This document shows, in pieces, positions 8,464 to 16,928 of a stretch of DNA of 38,826 nt; within the stretch, counting starts at the first letter, position 1; each line of letters begins with the position of its first letter. The stretch covers positions 1 through 38,826 of the forward strand of contig NZ_JBHSGT010000040.1 of the NCBI RefSeq assembly GCF_042654605.1. Direction: 5' to 3'. Below the pieces are notes generated by a model. The model saw nothing but the letters and a program-made list of their open reading frames with translations, made no database searches and was not told the DNA's origin. A program made the position numbers and the translations under genes. The DNA is from Enterococcus_I eurekensis (lineage in GTDB: Bacteria; Bacillota; Bacilli; Lactobacillales; Enterococcaceae).

Positions 8464-8580
8464 AGACTCTAGACAGCATGGAAAAAGATTAACTGACTTA
8501 TAAATCAAGCTATTGTGAAAAATGTGAGAAGTATAGATAAGGGACTCAAAATGCTAGATAGTTTAGATTCTTCATAGCTT
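8464..8580 (+). pseudogene. Possible decayed RelE-like toxin remnant
   Basis: Immediately after the antitoxin, short frames read LKTLDSMEKD-stop (starting across the antitoxin stop) and then INQAIVKNVRSIDKGLKMLD before further stops. Position, and the resemblance of the first piece to the N-terminal helix of RelE/YoeB-type toxins, suggest a broken toxin gene. The match is weak, and it could simply be non-coding DNA. Confidence 0.25.
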
Positions 8581-8740
8581 CGAAACTTTTATAGCGTAGC
8601 AATTTAAGTGGCATTGTCTAATGTTTGATTTTGTGTCTTATGAATCCTTTTAAATAATCAATAAATGAATCAAAAACTAAGACTAGCGGACCGGAGAAAA
8701 ATGCCTTGTTCCAGCTGCGCCAAAAGACGAAATGTGAATT

Positions 8741-8774
8741 AGGCCTGCTTAGTGCTAAAGCACTAAGCAGGCCT
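8741..8774. repeat. Perfect 34-nt palindrome
   Basis: The 16-base arms AGGCCTGCTTAGTGCT and AGCACTAAGCAGGCCT are separated by AA. There is no run of T after either arm, so it is not a standard intrinsic terminator. It is part of the nested structured element. Confidence 0.8.
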
Positions 8775-8873
8775 TTGAAGCTTTCGAGTTGAGGTGTCAC
8801 GCTACGCCTGATATTGTATCCGTAACTCACTACGTTCGAACGGCTTCAACAACTACAGGCTCTATTAGAGGTC

Positions 8874-8977
8874 ATGAAATGAGCGAATAGTGACGAGTAA
8901 TAAGCAAAGAATCGTTTGAAAGTGTTTTGTACTTTCAAAAAGATTCTGGCTTATTACCGAGTCACTGCTCATTTCAT
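8874..8977. repeat. Long imperfect hairpin of about 104 nt
   Basis: The left arm from ATGAAATGAGC (8874) to TTTGAAAGT (8923) is matched by the right arm from ACTTTCAAA (8931) to GCTCATTTCAT (8977). Shared blocks in order are ATGAAATGAGC, AGTGAC, GTAATAAGC, AGAATC and TTTGAAAGT, with small bulges between them. The loop is GTTTTGT. Confidence 0.75.
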
Positions 8978-9089
8978 ACCGTTTCGAAGCGGTCTCGCAG
9001 CTTCCGGTACAAGGCAATTTTTCGCAGGGGAGCGGGAGTCGTCGACTCTTTGTCTCTTGGTTTTTTATCTACTGATTTTTTTGCGATAC

Positions 9090-10838
9090 CTACTCCTGAA
9101 ACTGAGCATGATACAGCTCATAATATGCCCCTTTGTCATGTAATAATTCTTCATGTGTTCCTTGTTCGATAATTTGTCCTTGTTCCATAACTAGGATTTG
9201 ATCGGCTGCTTGAATCGTTGATAATCGATGGGCAATAACGAAGCTCGTTTTGCCTTTCATCAATTCTAAAAAGGCGTCTTGAATCTTCTTTTCGGTCAAT
9301 GGGTCAACTGAACTTGTGGCCTCATCTAAAATCAACATAGGTGGATTGGCAATCATTGTTCGCGCAATCGTTAATAATTGGCGTTGGCCTTCTGATAATT
9401 TTACGCCATAATGGCCAATTGGTGTATCAAGTTTTTTCGGAGCATCCATGACGTATTCTAACATCTCTGTTTTTTGTAAGGCGGCATAAATGGCGTCATC
9501 ACTCGCATCGGGACGACCGTACGTTAAGTTTTCACGTAGCGTATCATCGAATAACCAAGTATCTTGCAAGACCATTCCGAAGTTTTGACGTAATTGATTT
9601 CGTGAGATTTCCTTCACATCTCGTCCATCAAGTAAGATTCGTCCAGCTTGGACATCGTAAAAGCGCATCAATAAGTTAACGAGTGTCGATTTTCCTGCAC
9701 CGGTTCGTCCGACAATTGCAATGGTTTGGCCGGGTTTTGCTTCGAAACTAAAGTCTTGAATTAAAGGACGACTCGCCTCATATGCAAAATCAACGTGTTC
9801 AAAGATTACATTGCCTTGAATAGCCGGCAATTCAATTTTCGCTTCGGGTGTTTCAATAGGCTGATCGAGTAAATAAAAACCGCGTGCTAGTCCGGCAAAG
9901 GCGCTTTGAATTTGGGTCATTAAGCCTGATAGCTCAATAAATGGTTTTGAAAATTGTGTGGCATAAATGGTAAAGCTCGCGATGATTCCGACGGTCACAT
10001 TTCCCATATCGTTAAATATCAACCAAGCGCCAACGAGTCCGATGGCAATATAAGCTAAGTGATCGACAAAGCGTGAAATCGGATTGGTTAAAGAAGAAGA
10101 GAACTGGGCGCGTTGGCCTTTGACTTGCAATTCTTTGTTTGAAAGGTCAAACAGTGCTTCATTATTTGCTTCTTGACGAAAAGCTTTGACAAGCGATTGA
10201 TTGCTGACACGTTCGTTAATAAAACTAGTCAATTCTCCAACGATTTGCTGTTGTTGGGCAAAATCATTTTGTGAACGCTTAGCTACCCAATAACTAACGA
10301 AAAAGATCATCGGAGTGACACATAAAACGACAATCGTTAAAACAATGCTTAGTCGTAGCATGAAAATAAAGGCAATGATAATGACCGTTAGACCAGTGAA
10401 AAGTTGCTGATAGACGGCACCAATTGCGACCGAAACTTGATCTAAATCATTTGTAAAACGACTCATTAAGCTGCCATGTGGTGTTTGGTCGTACGTTTGT
10501 AAAGGCAGTTGGTTCAAGTGTTTGAACGCATCTTTTCGCAAACGATTGACACTTTCATAGGCAACGTGATTGCCTAAACGTTGGATAAACCATTGACTAA
10601 AACTCGTTAAGAGAAGGACCGCAATAAAGGCCAATAAGATATTGCGTAAAATAGTGAAATCAACTTGCCCAGGTCCAATTAACTGGTCGATACCTTGGCC
10701 GATTAAAAAGGTTAAATAAACGGAAGCACCACCTGCAATAATGCCAAAACCTAAAGCTACAAAATTTATTTTTGTATGAAGCGTTAGATAGGGCATGAAA
10801 CGTTTGAGAGTCGCGAAATCAATTTTTTTCTTATTCAT
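9090..10838 (-). CDS. Multidrug ABC exporter half-transporter with the consensus catalytic Walker B (EfrB/LmrD/BmrD type)
   Basis: This is a 582-residue fusion of a six-helix transmembrane domain (residues about 1-320) and an ATPase domain. Walker A GRTGAGKST is near residue 376, the signature LSEGQRQ near 482, and Walker B with the catalytic Glu, LILDEATSSVD, near 504. The H-loop is IAHRLST. The upstream gene encodes the partner, with SGGQ and a Walker B Asp instead of Glu. This is the usual division in heterodimeric exporters such as EfrAB, LmrCD, BmrCD and TM287/288. The start ATG at 10838 overlaps the partner's stop (TAATG), so the two are co-translated. It probably expels hydrophobic drugs or peptides; the substrate is not readable from sequence. 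Confidence 0.92.
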   Translation of the reverse strand: MNKKKIDFATLKRFMPYLTLHTKINFVALGFGIIAGGASVYLTFLIGQGIDQLIGPGQVDFTILRNILLAFIAVLLLTSFSQWFIQRLGNHVAYESVNRLRKDAFKHLNQLPLQTYDQTPHGSLMSRFTNDLDQVSVAIGAVYQQLFTGLTVIIIAFIFMLRLSIVLTIVVLCVTPMIFFVSYWVAKRSQNDFAQQQQIVGELTSFINERVSNQSLVKAFRQEANNEALFDLSNKELQVKGQRAQFSSSLTNPISRFVDHLAYIAIGLVGAWLIFNDMGNVTVGIIASFTIYATQFSKPFIELSGLMTQIQSAFAGLARGFYLLDQPIETPEAKIELPAIQGNVIFEHVDFAYEASRPLIQDFSFEAKPGQTIAIVGRTGAGKSTLVNLLMRFYDVQAGRILLDGRDVKEISRNQLRQNFGMVLQDTWLFDDTLRENLTYGRPDASDDAIYAALQKTEMLEYVMDAPKKLDTPIGHYGVKLSEGQRQLLTIARTMIANPPMLILDEATSSVDPLTEKKIQDAFLELMKGKTSFVIAHRLSTIQAADQILVMEQGQIIEQGTHEELLHDKGAYYELYHAQFQE

Positions 10839-12550
10839 TATTCCGCCTCCTTTTGTGCATCGAGTATTGCTTGGTAGTAAGAGGAGGTTTTGATTAAATC
10901 CTCATGACTGCCATGAGCCACCATTCGGCCTTTTTCAAGGACTAAAATTTGATCCGCATCTTGAATCGAAGAGACACGTTGGGAAATTAAAATGAGGGTC
11001 ATCGATAATTGTTTTAAAGCTTGACGTAATAAGAAGTCCGTTTGATAATCCAGTGCACTTAAAGAATCATCGAGGACTAAAATTTTAGGTTTGGCCACAA
11101 TCGCACGGGCAATAGCTAAACGCTGAATTTGACCACCAGAGAAATTTTTGCCGTTTTCGACGATTAATGTATCCAGTTGTGCTGGGAGTTTTTCAACAAA
11201 CTCGGCGCCTTGAGCAATCTTTAAAGCTTCCCAAATTTCGGCATCACTTGCCTCGGCTTTTCCCCATTGGATATTTTCACGAATCGTACCACGAATTAAA
11301 ACAGATTTTTGTGGAACAAAGCGGATTTGCTCACGTAAAGCGTCGAGTGGCCAATCACGAACATCGACACCATCAATTACCACACTTCCTCTTTCTACAT
11401 CATAAAAACGCGGAAGTAGTTGTGTTAAACTCGATTTTCCTGCCCCGGTTGGACCGGTCACGCCTAGCGTTGATCCGGCAGGGATATATAGGGTTAAGTG
11501 ACGCAAGGTGCGACCGTAAGCTTCAGAGTATCGAAAATCAACATCGTTTAAGGCAATTTCACCACGAATCGTTGTCGGTAGTCTCGGTTCGGATTTTTCA
11601 GCGAGAGAAACGTTCGTATCAAAAACTTCATTCAAACGTTTAGCAGAAGCTTCGGCGCGGGTAAAGATAATCACTAAGTTAGAAACGACGATCAAAGCAA
11701 GCAGCATTTGATTCATATAATTAACGAGTGCTAAAATCTCACCTTGTTGCAAATCACCAATTTCAACTTTAAACCCACCTAAAACAAAAATCCCAACAAT
11801 TCCTAAATTCAAAATTAACGTCGTAACGGGTGATAAAATCGTTGAAAGTTGGGCCACTCTTAAATAAGTTTTTGTCAACTCATCACTGGCATCGTTAAAA
11901 TTTTCGACTTCTTTTTCTTGTCGGCTAAATGCTCGGATAATACGAACGCCGCTCAAGTTTTGAGCAACAATTTGATTGAGGCGGTCGAGTTGTTGTTGGA
12001 CAAAGCGATACAGAGGAACTGAAATTTTAATCAAGAAAAATAATAGCAAAGAAAATAAAGGTAAAATCGCTACAAAAATCAAACCTATTTGCCAATCAAT
12101 ATAAAAAGCCATAATCAGTGCACCAATACTCAAAAAAGGCGCTCGGACAACGAGTCGAATCAACATGGCTAACGCCAGTTGCATCTGATTGACATCATTC
12201 GTCATACGGGTAATCAATGTATTTGAACCAAAATAATTGAGTTCTTTATGACTCAATTGGTTAATCTTTTTCATTAACGCTTGACGCAATTCAGTACCCA
12301 ATCCTTGTGACGCTACTGAAGCGTAATATTGGCATGTCACAGCCGATACAACTCCAGCAATAGTGAAGAACAACATCCAAGCAATCATTTGCCAAACTTT
12401 GGTCCAATTTTGTTGTTGAATTCCTTGATCGATTAAGATAGCCATTAGTAATGGTAACATTAATTCAAAAATGGCTTCAGAAAATTTAAAAATCGGGCCC
12501 AAGATCATTTCCTTGCGGTAATCTTTTGCATACTTTAATAGACGAAACAT
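10838..12550 (-). CDS. Multidrug ABC exporter half-transporter with degenerate Walker B (EfrA/LmrC/BmrC type)
   Basis: From ATG 12550 this is 570 residues: a six-helix transmembrane domain, then an ATPase domain with Walker A GPTGAGKSS (near residue 366), signature FSGGQIQR, and Walker B LVLDDSLSALD near 491. The catalytic Glu is replaced by Asp, which marks the degenerate ATP site of heterodimeric exporters. An open frame continues upstream to 12589, but ATG 12550 has AAGGAG 7 nt before it and gives the MFRLLKYAKDYR start seen in relatives. The gene is first of the two-gene operon and is transcribed divergently from the 3D-protein gene. In family members this subunit pairs one-to-one with the downstream product. 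Confidence 0.92.
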   Translation of the reverse strand: MFRLLKYAKDYRKEMILGPIFKFSEAIFELMLPLLMAILIDQGIQQQNWTKVWQMIAWMLFFTIAGVVSAVTCQYYASVASQGLGTELRQALMKKINQLSHKELNYFGSNTLITRMTNDVNQMQLALAMLIRLVVRAPFLSIGALIMAFYIDWQIGLIFVAILPLFSLLLFFLIKISVPLYRFVQQQLDRLNQIVAQNLSGVRIIRAFSRQEKEVENFNDASDELTKTYLRVAQLSTILSPVTTLILNLGIVGIFVLGGFKVEIGDLQQGEILALVNYMNQMLLALIVVSNLVIIFTRAEASAKRLNEVFDTNVSLAEKSEPRLPTTIRGEIALNDVDFRYSEAYGRTLRHLTLYIPAGSTLGVTGPTGAGKSSLTQLLPRFYDVERGSVVIDGVDVRDWPLDALREQIRFVPQKSVLIRGTIRENIQWGKAEASDAEIWEALKIAQGAEFVEKLPAQLDTLIVENGKNFSGGQIQRLAIARAIVAKPKILVLDDSLSALDYQTDFLLRQALKQLSMTLILISQRVSSIQDADQILVLEKGRMVAHGSHEDLIKTSSYYQAILDAQKEAE

Positions 12551-13007
12551 TCCAACACTCCTTTGCAAAATACTTATTGCATTTATCATAACGAAAAGTA
12601 TCTAAAATAGAAAGTCATGTCCCTGTAAAAGTTCAGGCAACACCAAATGAGAAGGTTTTCGAAAAGAACAGAAGTGGAACTTTTTATTTTGTCCGAATTT
12701 CTGGTGTGATTCTCATTCCAAAATCAAAAAAATGGCTGAATTTTAGACATTTACACGTTATCAATTAATCAGTTAGTGAGGCTCAAAAATCATTTTACGC
12801 CACTATTATTACAAACATGTAACAAAAAAGTTTCCGCTTCCATCAATACTTTAAGTCCATTTCCCTCGGTTTTATTAAGTAATAAAGTCAAGAACCGCTT
12901 TTTCTGTACTACTTTGTAACAAACTGTAAACCAACTGACATATATGCACCTAGAATATCCAGTATAATATTCTAGAATTCTTATCGAATGGAAAGGTGTG
13001 ACAGTAA
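12551..13007. other. Divergent intergenic region with promoters for the exporter and the 3D-protein gene
   Basis: There is no gene. On the minus strand a TATGAT box is a -10 candidate for the exporter operon (plus-strand positions near 12585-12590), with a poor -35. On the plus strand TATAAT (12963-12968) serves the 3D-protein gene; TTTGTAACAAACTGTAAACC at 12913-12932 holds two TGTAA repeats 10 bp apart. The A+T-rich DNA between shows no other clear feature. Confidence 0.5.
12963..12968 (+). promoter_or_regulatory. -10 element of the 3D-domain protein gene
   Basis: TATAAT lies 40 nt before the TTG start codon. The best -35-like match, CTGACA (12935-12940), is spaced 22 bp away, too far for a standard promoter, so activation by a regulator may be needed. 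Two TGTAA repeats just upstream recall WalR sites but have the wrong spacing (10 rather than 11). Confidence 0.4.
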
Positions 13008-14156
13008 TTGAAGGGAAAGAAATTAGTAACCCTAGTCTTATGTCTCATTCAGATCACAGCCCCGGTGGCTATTTCAGCAGATACGCTGGAATCATTGAAT
13101 CAAAAAGAAACAACCTTACAACAAGAAAGCCAAGCAATTAGCTTAGAAGTTCAAAATGCGTTAGAAAAAGTCAACGAAGCCTATCAAGCAGTCGAAAATT
13201 TAAAAGGGGAGATTTCAGAAAATGAAGCCCTTTTAGAAGAGACGCACAATCAAATTTCGGATACGAAAGAAACCATTGCTCGCCGCAAAGAGATGGTTGC
13301 CGAGCGTTTACGTCAATTACAAGTCAATAGTGTTGGGGACAATAAAATCGCCTATTTACTTGAATCTGCAAGTATCCAAGAATTAGTGACCAACTTATAT
13401 GCCATCACGATGTTGCAAAGCGCTGAGAAAGATGCAATCGAAAGTTTAGATGCGGACACAAAGAAATTACAAGAGTTAGAACAAGAAGCCAAAGCGACAC
13501 AGGCGACTTTGGTTAGCAACCAAGAAAACTTAACAGCTGAAGCGCAAACGTTAGATGCACAAGTCTTAAGTTTAAAAGAGCAATTAGCCTCAAATCAAAA
13601 TGCCTTAGCGTCGATTGCTCAAAGCAAAGAAGTCGAGCTTGCAAGAATTGCAGCGGAAGAAGCGCGTGCAAAAGAAGAGGCTGAAAAACAGGCCGCAGCC
13701 GAGAAAGAAGCAGCAGAACAAGCAGCCAAAGAAGAAGCCAATAAACAACCAGAAACACCATCAAAACCGGTCGAAAAACCAAGTACACCAGCACCCGAAA
13801 AACCAACGACCCCAACGCCGACCCCAACGCCACCAGCGAATAATAGCGACAATTCGTCAAACAGTGGCAACAAGGTCCTATACATGGAATCAACTGCGTA
13901 TTCCTATAAAGAAGCGGGATCAAGTTTCTTTACCGCAATGGGTGTTGATTTACGTGTCAACCCACGTGTTGTAGCGGTCGATCCAAGTGTGATCCCATTA
14001 GGCACGATTGTGGAAGTTGAAGGTTACGGGATTGCTTTAGCAGCCGATACCGGAGGCGCGATTAAAGGAAATATTTTAGACGTCCATTTAGATAGTGAGG
14101 AAGCTTGCTATGCCTGGGGACGCCGTTATAACGTCAAAGTAACCATTTTAGATTAA
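13008..14156 (+). CDS. Secreted cell-wall protein with PcsB/SagA-like coiled coil and C-terminal 3D domain
   Basis: The protein has 382 residues and starts at TTG 13008 (AAAGGTGT upstream). A signal peptide (KGKKLVTLVLCLIQITAPVA, then ISA-DT) is followed by a long Glu/Gln-rich coiled coil (about residues 28-250) resembling the N-terminus of PcsB/SagA/YvcE proteins. An Ala/Glu repeat and a Pro/Thr linker (about 246-280) come next. The C-terminal 3D domain (289-382) includes ESTAYSY, VVAVDPSVIPLGT, ADTGGAIKGNILDVHLDS. The three conserved aspartates of this MltA/RpfB-like double-psi barrel are present. Such domains cleave or bind peptidoglycan glycan strands, so a role in wall remodelling is likely. 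The gene stands alone between a promoter and a terminator. Confidence 0.88.
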   Translation: MKGKKLVTLVLCLIQITAPVAISADTLESLNQKETTLQQESQAISLEVQNALEKVNEAYQAVENLKGEISENEALLEETHNQISDTKETIARRKEMVAERLRQLQVNSVGDNKIAYLLESASIQELVTNLYAITMLQSAEKDAIESLDADTKKLQELEQEAKATQATLVSNQENLTAEAQTLDAQVLSLKEQLASNQNALASIAQSKEVELARIAAEEARAKEEAEKQAAAEKEAAEQAAKEEANKQPETPSKPVEKPSTPAPEKPTTPTPTPTPPANNSDNSSNSGNKVLYMESTAYSYKEAGSSFFTAMGVDLRVNPRVVAVDPSVIPLGTIVEVEGYGIALAADTGGAIKGNILDVHLDSEEACYAWGRRYNVKVTILD

Positions 14157-14168
14157 TTGAATCAGACT

Positions 14169-14208
14169 AAAAACCACGAGAAATGATTTACATTCTCGTG
14201 GTTTTTTT
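14169..14208 (+). terminator. Terminator of the 3D-domain protein gene
   Basis: AAAACCACGAGAA and TTCTCGTGGTTTT form a perfect stem around TGATTTACA, ending in a run of seven T. Confidence 0.9.
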
Positions 14209-14529
14209 CTTTGCCAAATAATGTATCTATTAAGGACGCATTATTTTTCGGATAAAAAGACGAACAAAAAATAAAAAAGGGCACAGAGAAACTCGTTACA
14301 GATAGTAATTGTTTGAAAACTATGAGAATATATCTATAATGTTGTCGAATAAAAAATGCTTATTTCAATGGTTTTTCAGAGTTTACTGCATAAAAATAAT
14401 TCATTAATATTTCTAAATGTATTAATAGCCTTTCTTTTACAGTCGATTTTGATTATAATAAACATGTTCTCATTTTTTTGTAAAAGACTTCATAAGAAAT
14501 AGAATGATTTGAGGAGGTTGTTACCTAGA
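14209..14529 (+). promoter_or_regulatory. Leader and promoter region of the polysaccharide locus
   Basis: About 320 bp without a gene. The best promoter element is TATAAT at 14454-14459 with only a weak -35 (TTTCTT, 17-bp spacing). A second TATAAT at about 14334-14339 lies further upstream. The ribosome binding site GAGGAGG (14511-14517) is followed at a rather long distance by the ATG. I see no riboswitch or JUMPstart-like motif. Confidence 0.4.
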
Positions 14530-15303
14530 ATGAAAAAAGTTGGAAAGGGCTTGGGAGTGCTTACGATTGCGATTCTGGCAATAGGCATCAATGTGGTTGG
14601 TTTTAAAAGAACAAAAGAGAATCAACAGCTGCAACAAGTCGATCAGATTGCTGAATCAATCGTTAGTCAAAAAAAGCAACTGTCTACATTAGAAGAAATG
14701 ATTGGTAAGGCTTATATAGATGAGAAAAAGGAATTTTTACAGCCAACGTTAACAAAAGAAATCATTGATAAAATAGAAAATAACTTAGCTAGAATGAAAG
14801 TATCGGCTGAAGATTTCGATGTCAATGCCAAAGCGTTACCCGATGAGGTCGCAACGTTTGCGCAGAAAAAAGAAGACTTGCAAATGGAATTCAATGGCAT
14901 CAAAAAACAATTCAATCTTCAGTCAGAAATTTTGGCATTATTTACAAATGATACGATTGACTGGCAGACGGTGACCAATGATGTCGTTTTGACAACTGAC
15001 GTGACCGAAAAGCAGTTGAATGACCTTAAAGACAAACTACAAGCAATTGAAATTCCCGATTGGCGAGCAAATGCAGAAGAATACGTTAGTTTTGCGCAAG
15101 CGCAATTCAATCGCATCCAAGAGCTGAATGCAAATTTTGACGAGATGCTTGATAATGATACAATCACCGAATCAGCGACGTATGATCGCTACTATAGTGT
15201 AAGCGAAAGTATCGCACAAGTTCGGAATCCTGAAATAAAAGCACAATTCCTTGAACAATTGGATAGTGTGAGTCAACAACTAGGAATGGGAAGCGTCTAT
15301 TAA
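14530..15303 (+). CDS. Unrecognised membrane-anchored coiled-coil protein at the head of the polysaccharide locus
   Basis: I do not recognise the family. The 257-residue product has a positively charged N-terminus, one hydrophobic helix (LGVLTIAILAIGINVVGF, about residues 8-25) and then a long, soluble, helix-rich and acidic part with repeated Gln/Glu/Lys heptad-like patterns, so it is probably anchored by its N-terminus with the body outside the cell. ATG 14530 is chosen (GAGGAGG 12 nt upstream); a TTG at 14518 lies too close to the ribosome binding site. It precedes the chain-length gene by about 50 nt, the place where LytR-CpsA-Psr regulators/ligases often sit in related loci. It may serve assembly or wall attachment; that is inference from position only. 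Confidence 0.7.
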   Translation: MKKVGKGLGVLTIAILAIGINVVGFKRTKENQQLQQVDQIAESIVSQKKQLSTLEEMIGKAYIDEKKEFLQPTLTKEIIDKIENNLARMKVSAEDFDVNAKALPDEVATFAQKKEDLQMEFNGIKKQFNLQSEILALFTNDTIDWQTVTNDVVLTTDVTEKQLNDLKDKLQAIEIPDWRANAEEYVSFAQAQFNRIQELNANFDEMLDNDTITESATYDRYYSVSESIAQVRNPEIKAQFLEQLDSVSQQLGMGSVY

Positions 15304-15355
15304 AAAATAATAAACAATCATTACGTATAAGTGATGAATAGAAAGTAGAGAAAAC

Positions 15356-16141
15356 ATGGAAGAAACAATTAGTTTAAAAGAAATATTTGATATTATTCGC
15401 AAACGTTTGTTGACGATTTTGGCCTGTACATTTGTCGGATTAGGACTTGCTGGAGTTTTCACCTTTTTTGTTGTGAGCCCACAATACAGTTCTCGTGCGC
15501 AATTAATCGTTTCCTTACCACAGTCAGAAACAACAAGCGTCAATGATATTAACTTCAACTTACAAATGCTAAACACCTATAAAGACATTATCTTACAAGG
15601 AGACGGGCAAGCACAAGAAGTGCAAAGTCGCCTAGCAGAACAACACGGCATAAAAATGACGCCAGGTGAAATTAAAGCATCATTACAAGTCGTTCAAGCG
15701 CAAAATTCACAATTATTCTCGATTCAAGCAACCGATGGTAAAGCAAGTAATGCCGCAGCAATTGCCAACGTGACCGCTGAAGTTTTCCAGGAAACCGTTA
15801 AGAGTATCTTAACGAACGTTGATACCGTAACGATTGTTTCAAGTGCGGTGGCAAGTCCCAAACCAATTTCGCCAAACAATCAATTGAACTTAGCGATTGG
15901 TCTGATATTAGGCATGATGGTCGGTGTCGGCTTAGCCTTTGTCTTTGAACTATTCGATCGCACGGTCAAAGACCCACGTTTTATTTCGGAGAATCTAGAA
16001 CTTACGATTCTTGGAACCGTTCCACTGATGAGTGCCAAAGAAATCAATGCCCAATACGTACCGAAACCAGCGAATAAACCAACGGCAAAACCGACAACTC
16101 CTACGAGTGAAGTGGGACGTCGTAGTCGCTCGAAAGTCTAG
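15356..16141 (+). CDS. cpsC: Polysaccharide co-polymerase / tyrosine kinase modulator (Wzz/CpsC family)
   Basis: The 261-residue protein has the classic Wzz layout: a short cytoplasmic N-terminus (ISLKEIFDIIRKRL), a first membrane helix at about 19-40, a roughly 130-residue extracellular helical domain starting with SPQYSSRAQLIVSLP, and a second membrane helix (about 178-200). The cytoplasmic tail (FDRTVKDPRFISENLELTIL...) activates the BY-kinase. It sets chain length and modulates the kinase encoded 12 nt downstream. The tail carries an extra Pro/Thr/Lys-rich end. The ribosome binding site is weak (GTAGAGAAAAC), so translation may depend on the upstream gene. Confidence 0.9.
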   Translation: MEETISLKEIFDIIRKRLLTILACTFVGLGLAGVFTFFVVSPQYSSRAQLIVSLPQSETTSVNDINFNLQMLNTYKDIILQGDGQAQEVQSRLAEQHGIKMTPGEIKASLQVVQAQNSQLFSIQATDGKASNAAAIANVTAEVFQETVKSILTNVDTVTIVSSAVASPKPISPNNQLNLAIGLILGMMVGVGLAFVFELFDRTVKDPRFISENLELTILGTVPLMSAKEINAQYVPKPANKPTAKPTTPTSEVGRRSRSKV

Positions 16142-16153
16142 GAGGAGAAGCGA

Positions 16154-16846
16154 ATGTCAAAAAAACAAAACAAAGAAGCATCGAAACGAGCGGTTGGACT
16201 GATTACGTTAACTCACCCGTCTTCTCCCATTTCGGAACAATATCGCACCATCCGTACGAATATTCAATTTGCAGCTTCGGTTGATCGTCGCTTGCAGTCA
16301 ATGGTCATTACCTCTTCAGGACCGGCTGAAGGAAAATCAACAACCGCTGCGAATTTAGCCATTGTCTTTGCCAAATCAGGACAACGAGTCTTGCTGGTGG
16401 ATGCAGATATGCGAAAACCAACCGTCGATCAGACGTTTCATTTACCGAATGTCCGTGGCTTGAGTACCGTCTTAAGTACGAACCAATCGGTCCTTGAAAG
16501 TTGTCAACCGACATTTGTCGACAATCTTGACGTGTTAACGAGTGGTCCAAAACCACCGAACCCGTCCGAATTAATCGACTCTAAACGAATGGATCAAGTG
16601 AAGATGGAGCTCAAACAAGTCTATGACTTTATCATTTTCGATATGCCACCAGTCATTACCGTGACCGATGCGCAAATCATGTCTTCGAAGGTCGACGGGA
16701 CGTTACTCGTCGTTCGGGAGAATGTGACAAGCAAAGAGTCAATCGCGAAAGCCAAAGAAGCGCTTGGGTTAGTGCAAGCCAGAGTCTTAGGTGTCGTCTA
16801 CAACGGCGCGACAAACAATCGTGACCAAGGTTACTATTACTATTAA
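16154..16846 (+). CDS. cpsD: Capsular BY-type tyrosine kinase (CpsD/Wze)
   Basis: This is a 230-residue cytoplasmic autokinase. Walker A is SSGPAEGKST (K61), Walker A' is LLVDADMRKP (D83, D85) and Walker B is IIFDMPP (D163). It ends in a tyrosine cluster, DQGYYYY (227-230), the autophosphorylation site. The EQYRTIRTNIQF segment near residue 28 is the oligomerisation motif of the family. It works with the CpsC-type membrane partner just upstream and is reversed by the CpsB-type phosphatase downstream. AGGAGGAG precedes the ATG. Confidence 0.95.
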   Translation: MSKKQNKEASKRAVGLITLTHPSSPISEQYRTIRTNIQFAASVDRRLQSMVITSSGPAEGKSTTAANLAIVFAKSGQRVLLVDADMRKPTVDQTFHLPNVRGLSTVLSTNQSVLESCQPTFVDNLDVLTSGPKPPNPSELIDSKRMDQVKMELKQVYDFIIFDMPPVITVTDAQIMSSKVDGTLLVVRENVTSKESIAKAKEALGLVQARVLGVVYNGATNNRDQGYYYY

Positions 16847-16928
16847 AAACAAGTTTTCTTAAATAGAACTTAAAAAAATGAACTTAAAAAGAATTGAACC
16901 ATTCAAGTGAGAAAGGAAGTGAATACGC

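Larger units (their letters stand above)
8697..9022. repeat. Nested inverted-repeat element (MITE-like or structured non-coding DNA)
   Basis: Outer imperfect arms are 8697-8719 (AAAAATGCCTTGTTCCAGCT...) and 8996-9022 (CGCAGCTTCCGGTACAAGGC...), inverted to each other. Inside are a perfect 16+2+16 palindrome (8741-8774, arm AGGCCTGCTTAGTGCT) and a very long imperfect hairpin (8874-8977) with about 47-50-base arms and loop GTTTTGT. A short palindrome, GAGTCG-T-CGACTC, sits just outside at 9036-9048. No credible protein is encoded. The nested symmetry around about 325 bp is typical of a miniature inverted-repeat element or a folded RNA. It also lies just beyond the 3' end of the minus-strand exporter genes and may act as their terminator. 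Confidence 0.55.

Noticed and set aside
8916..9172. Two overlapping plus-strand small frames
   Set aside because: They run through the long hairpin and into the 3' end of the minus-strand exporter gene; no ribosome binding site or family.
11167..11643. 158-codon plus-strand frame opposite the exporter gene
   Set aside because: It lies wholly within the clear ABC exporter gene on the other strand and shows no protein family features.
12913..12932. WalR-like double TGTAA repeat before the 3D-protein gene
   Set aside because: The two repeats are 10 bp apart, while the WalR pattern needs 11, so I do not call a site.
13513..13923. Long minus-strand frames inside the 3D-protein gene
   Set aside because: They mirror the Ala/Glu/Pro-rich repetitive codons of the plus-strand gene, have no ribosome binding site and no family likeness.
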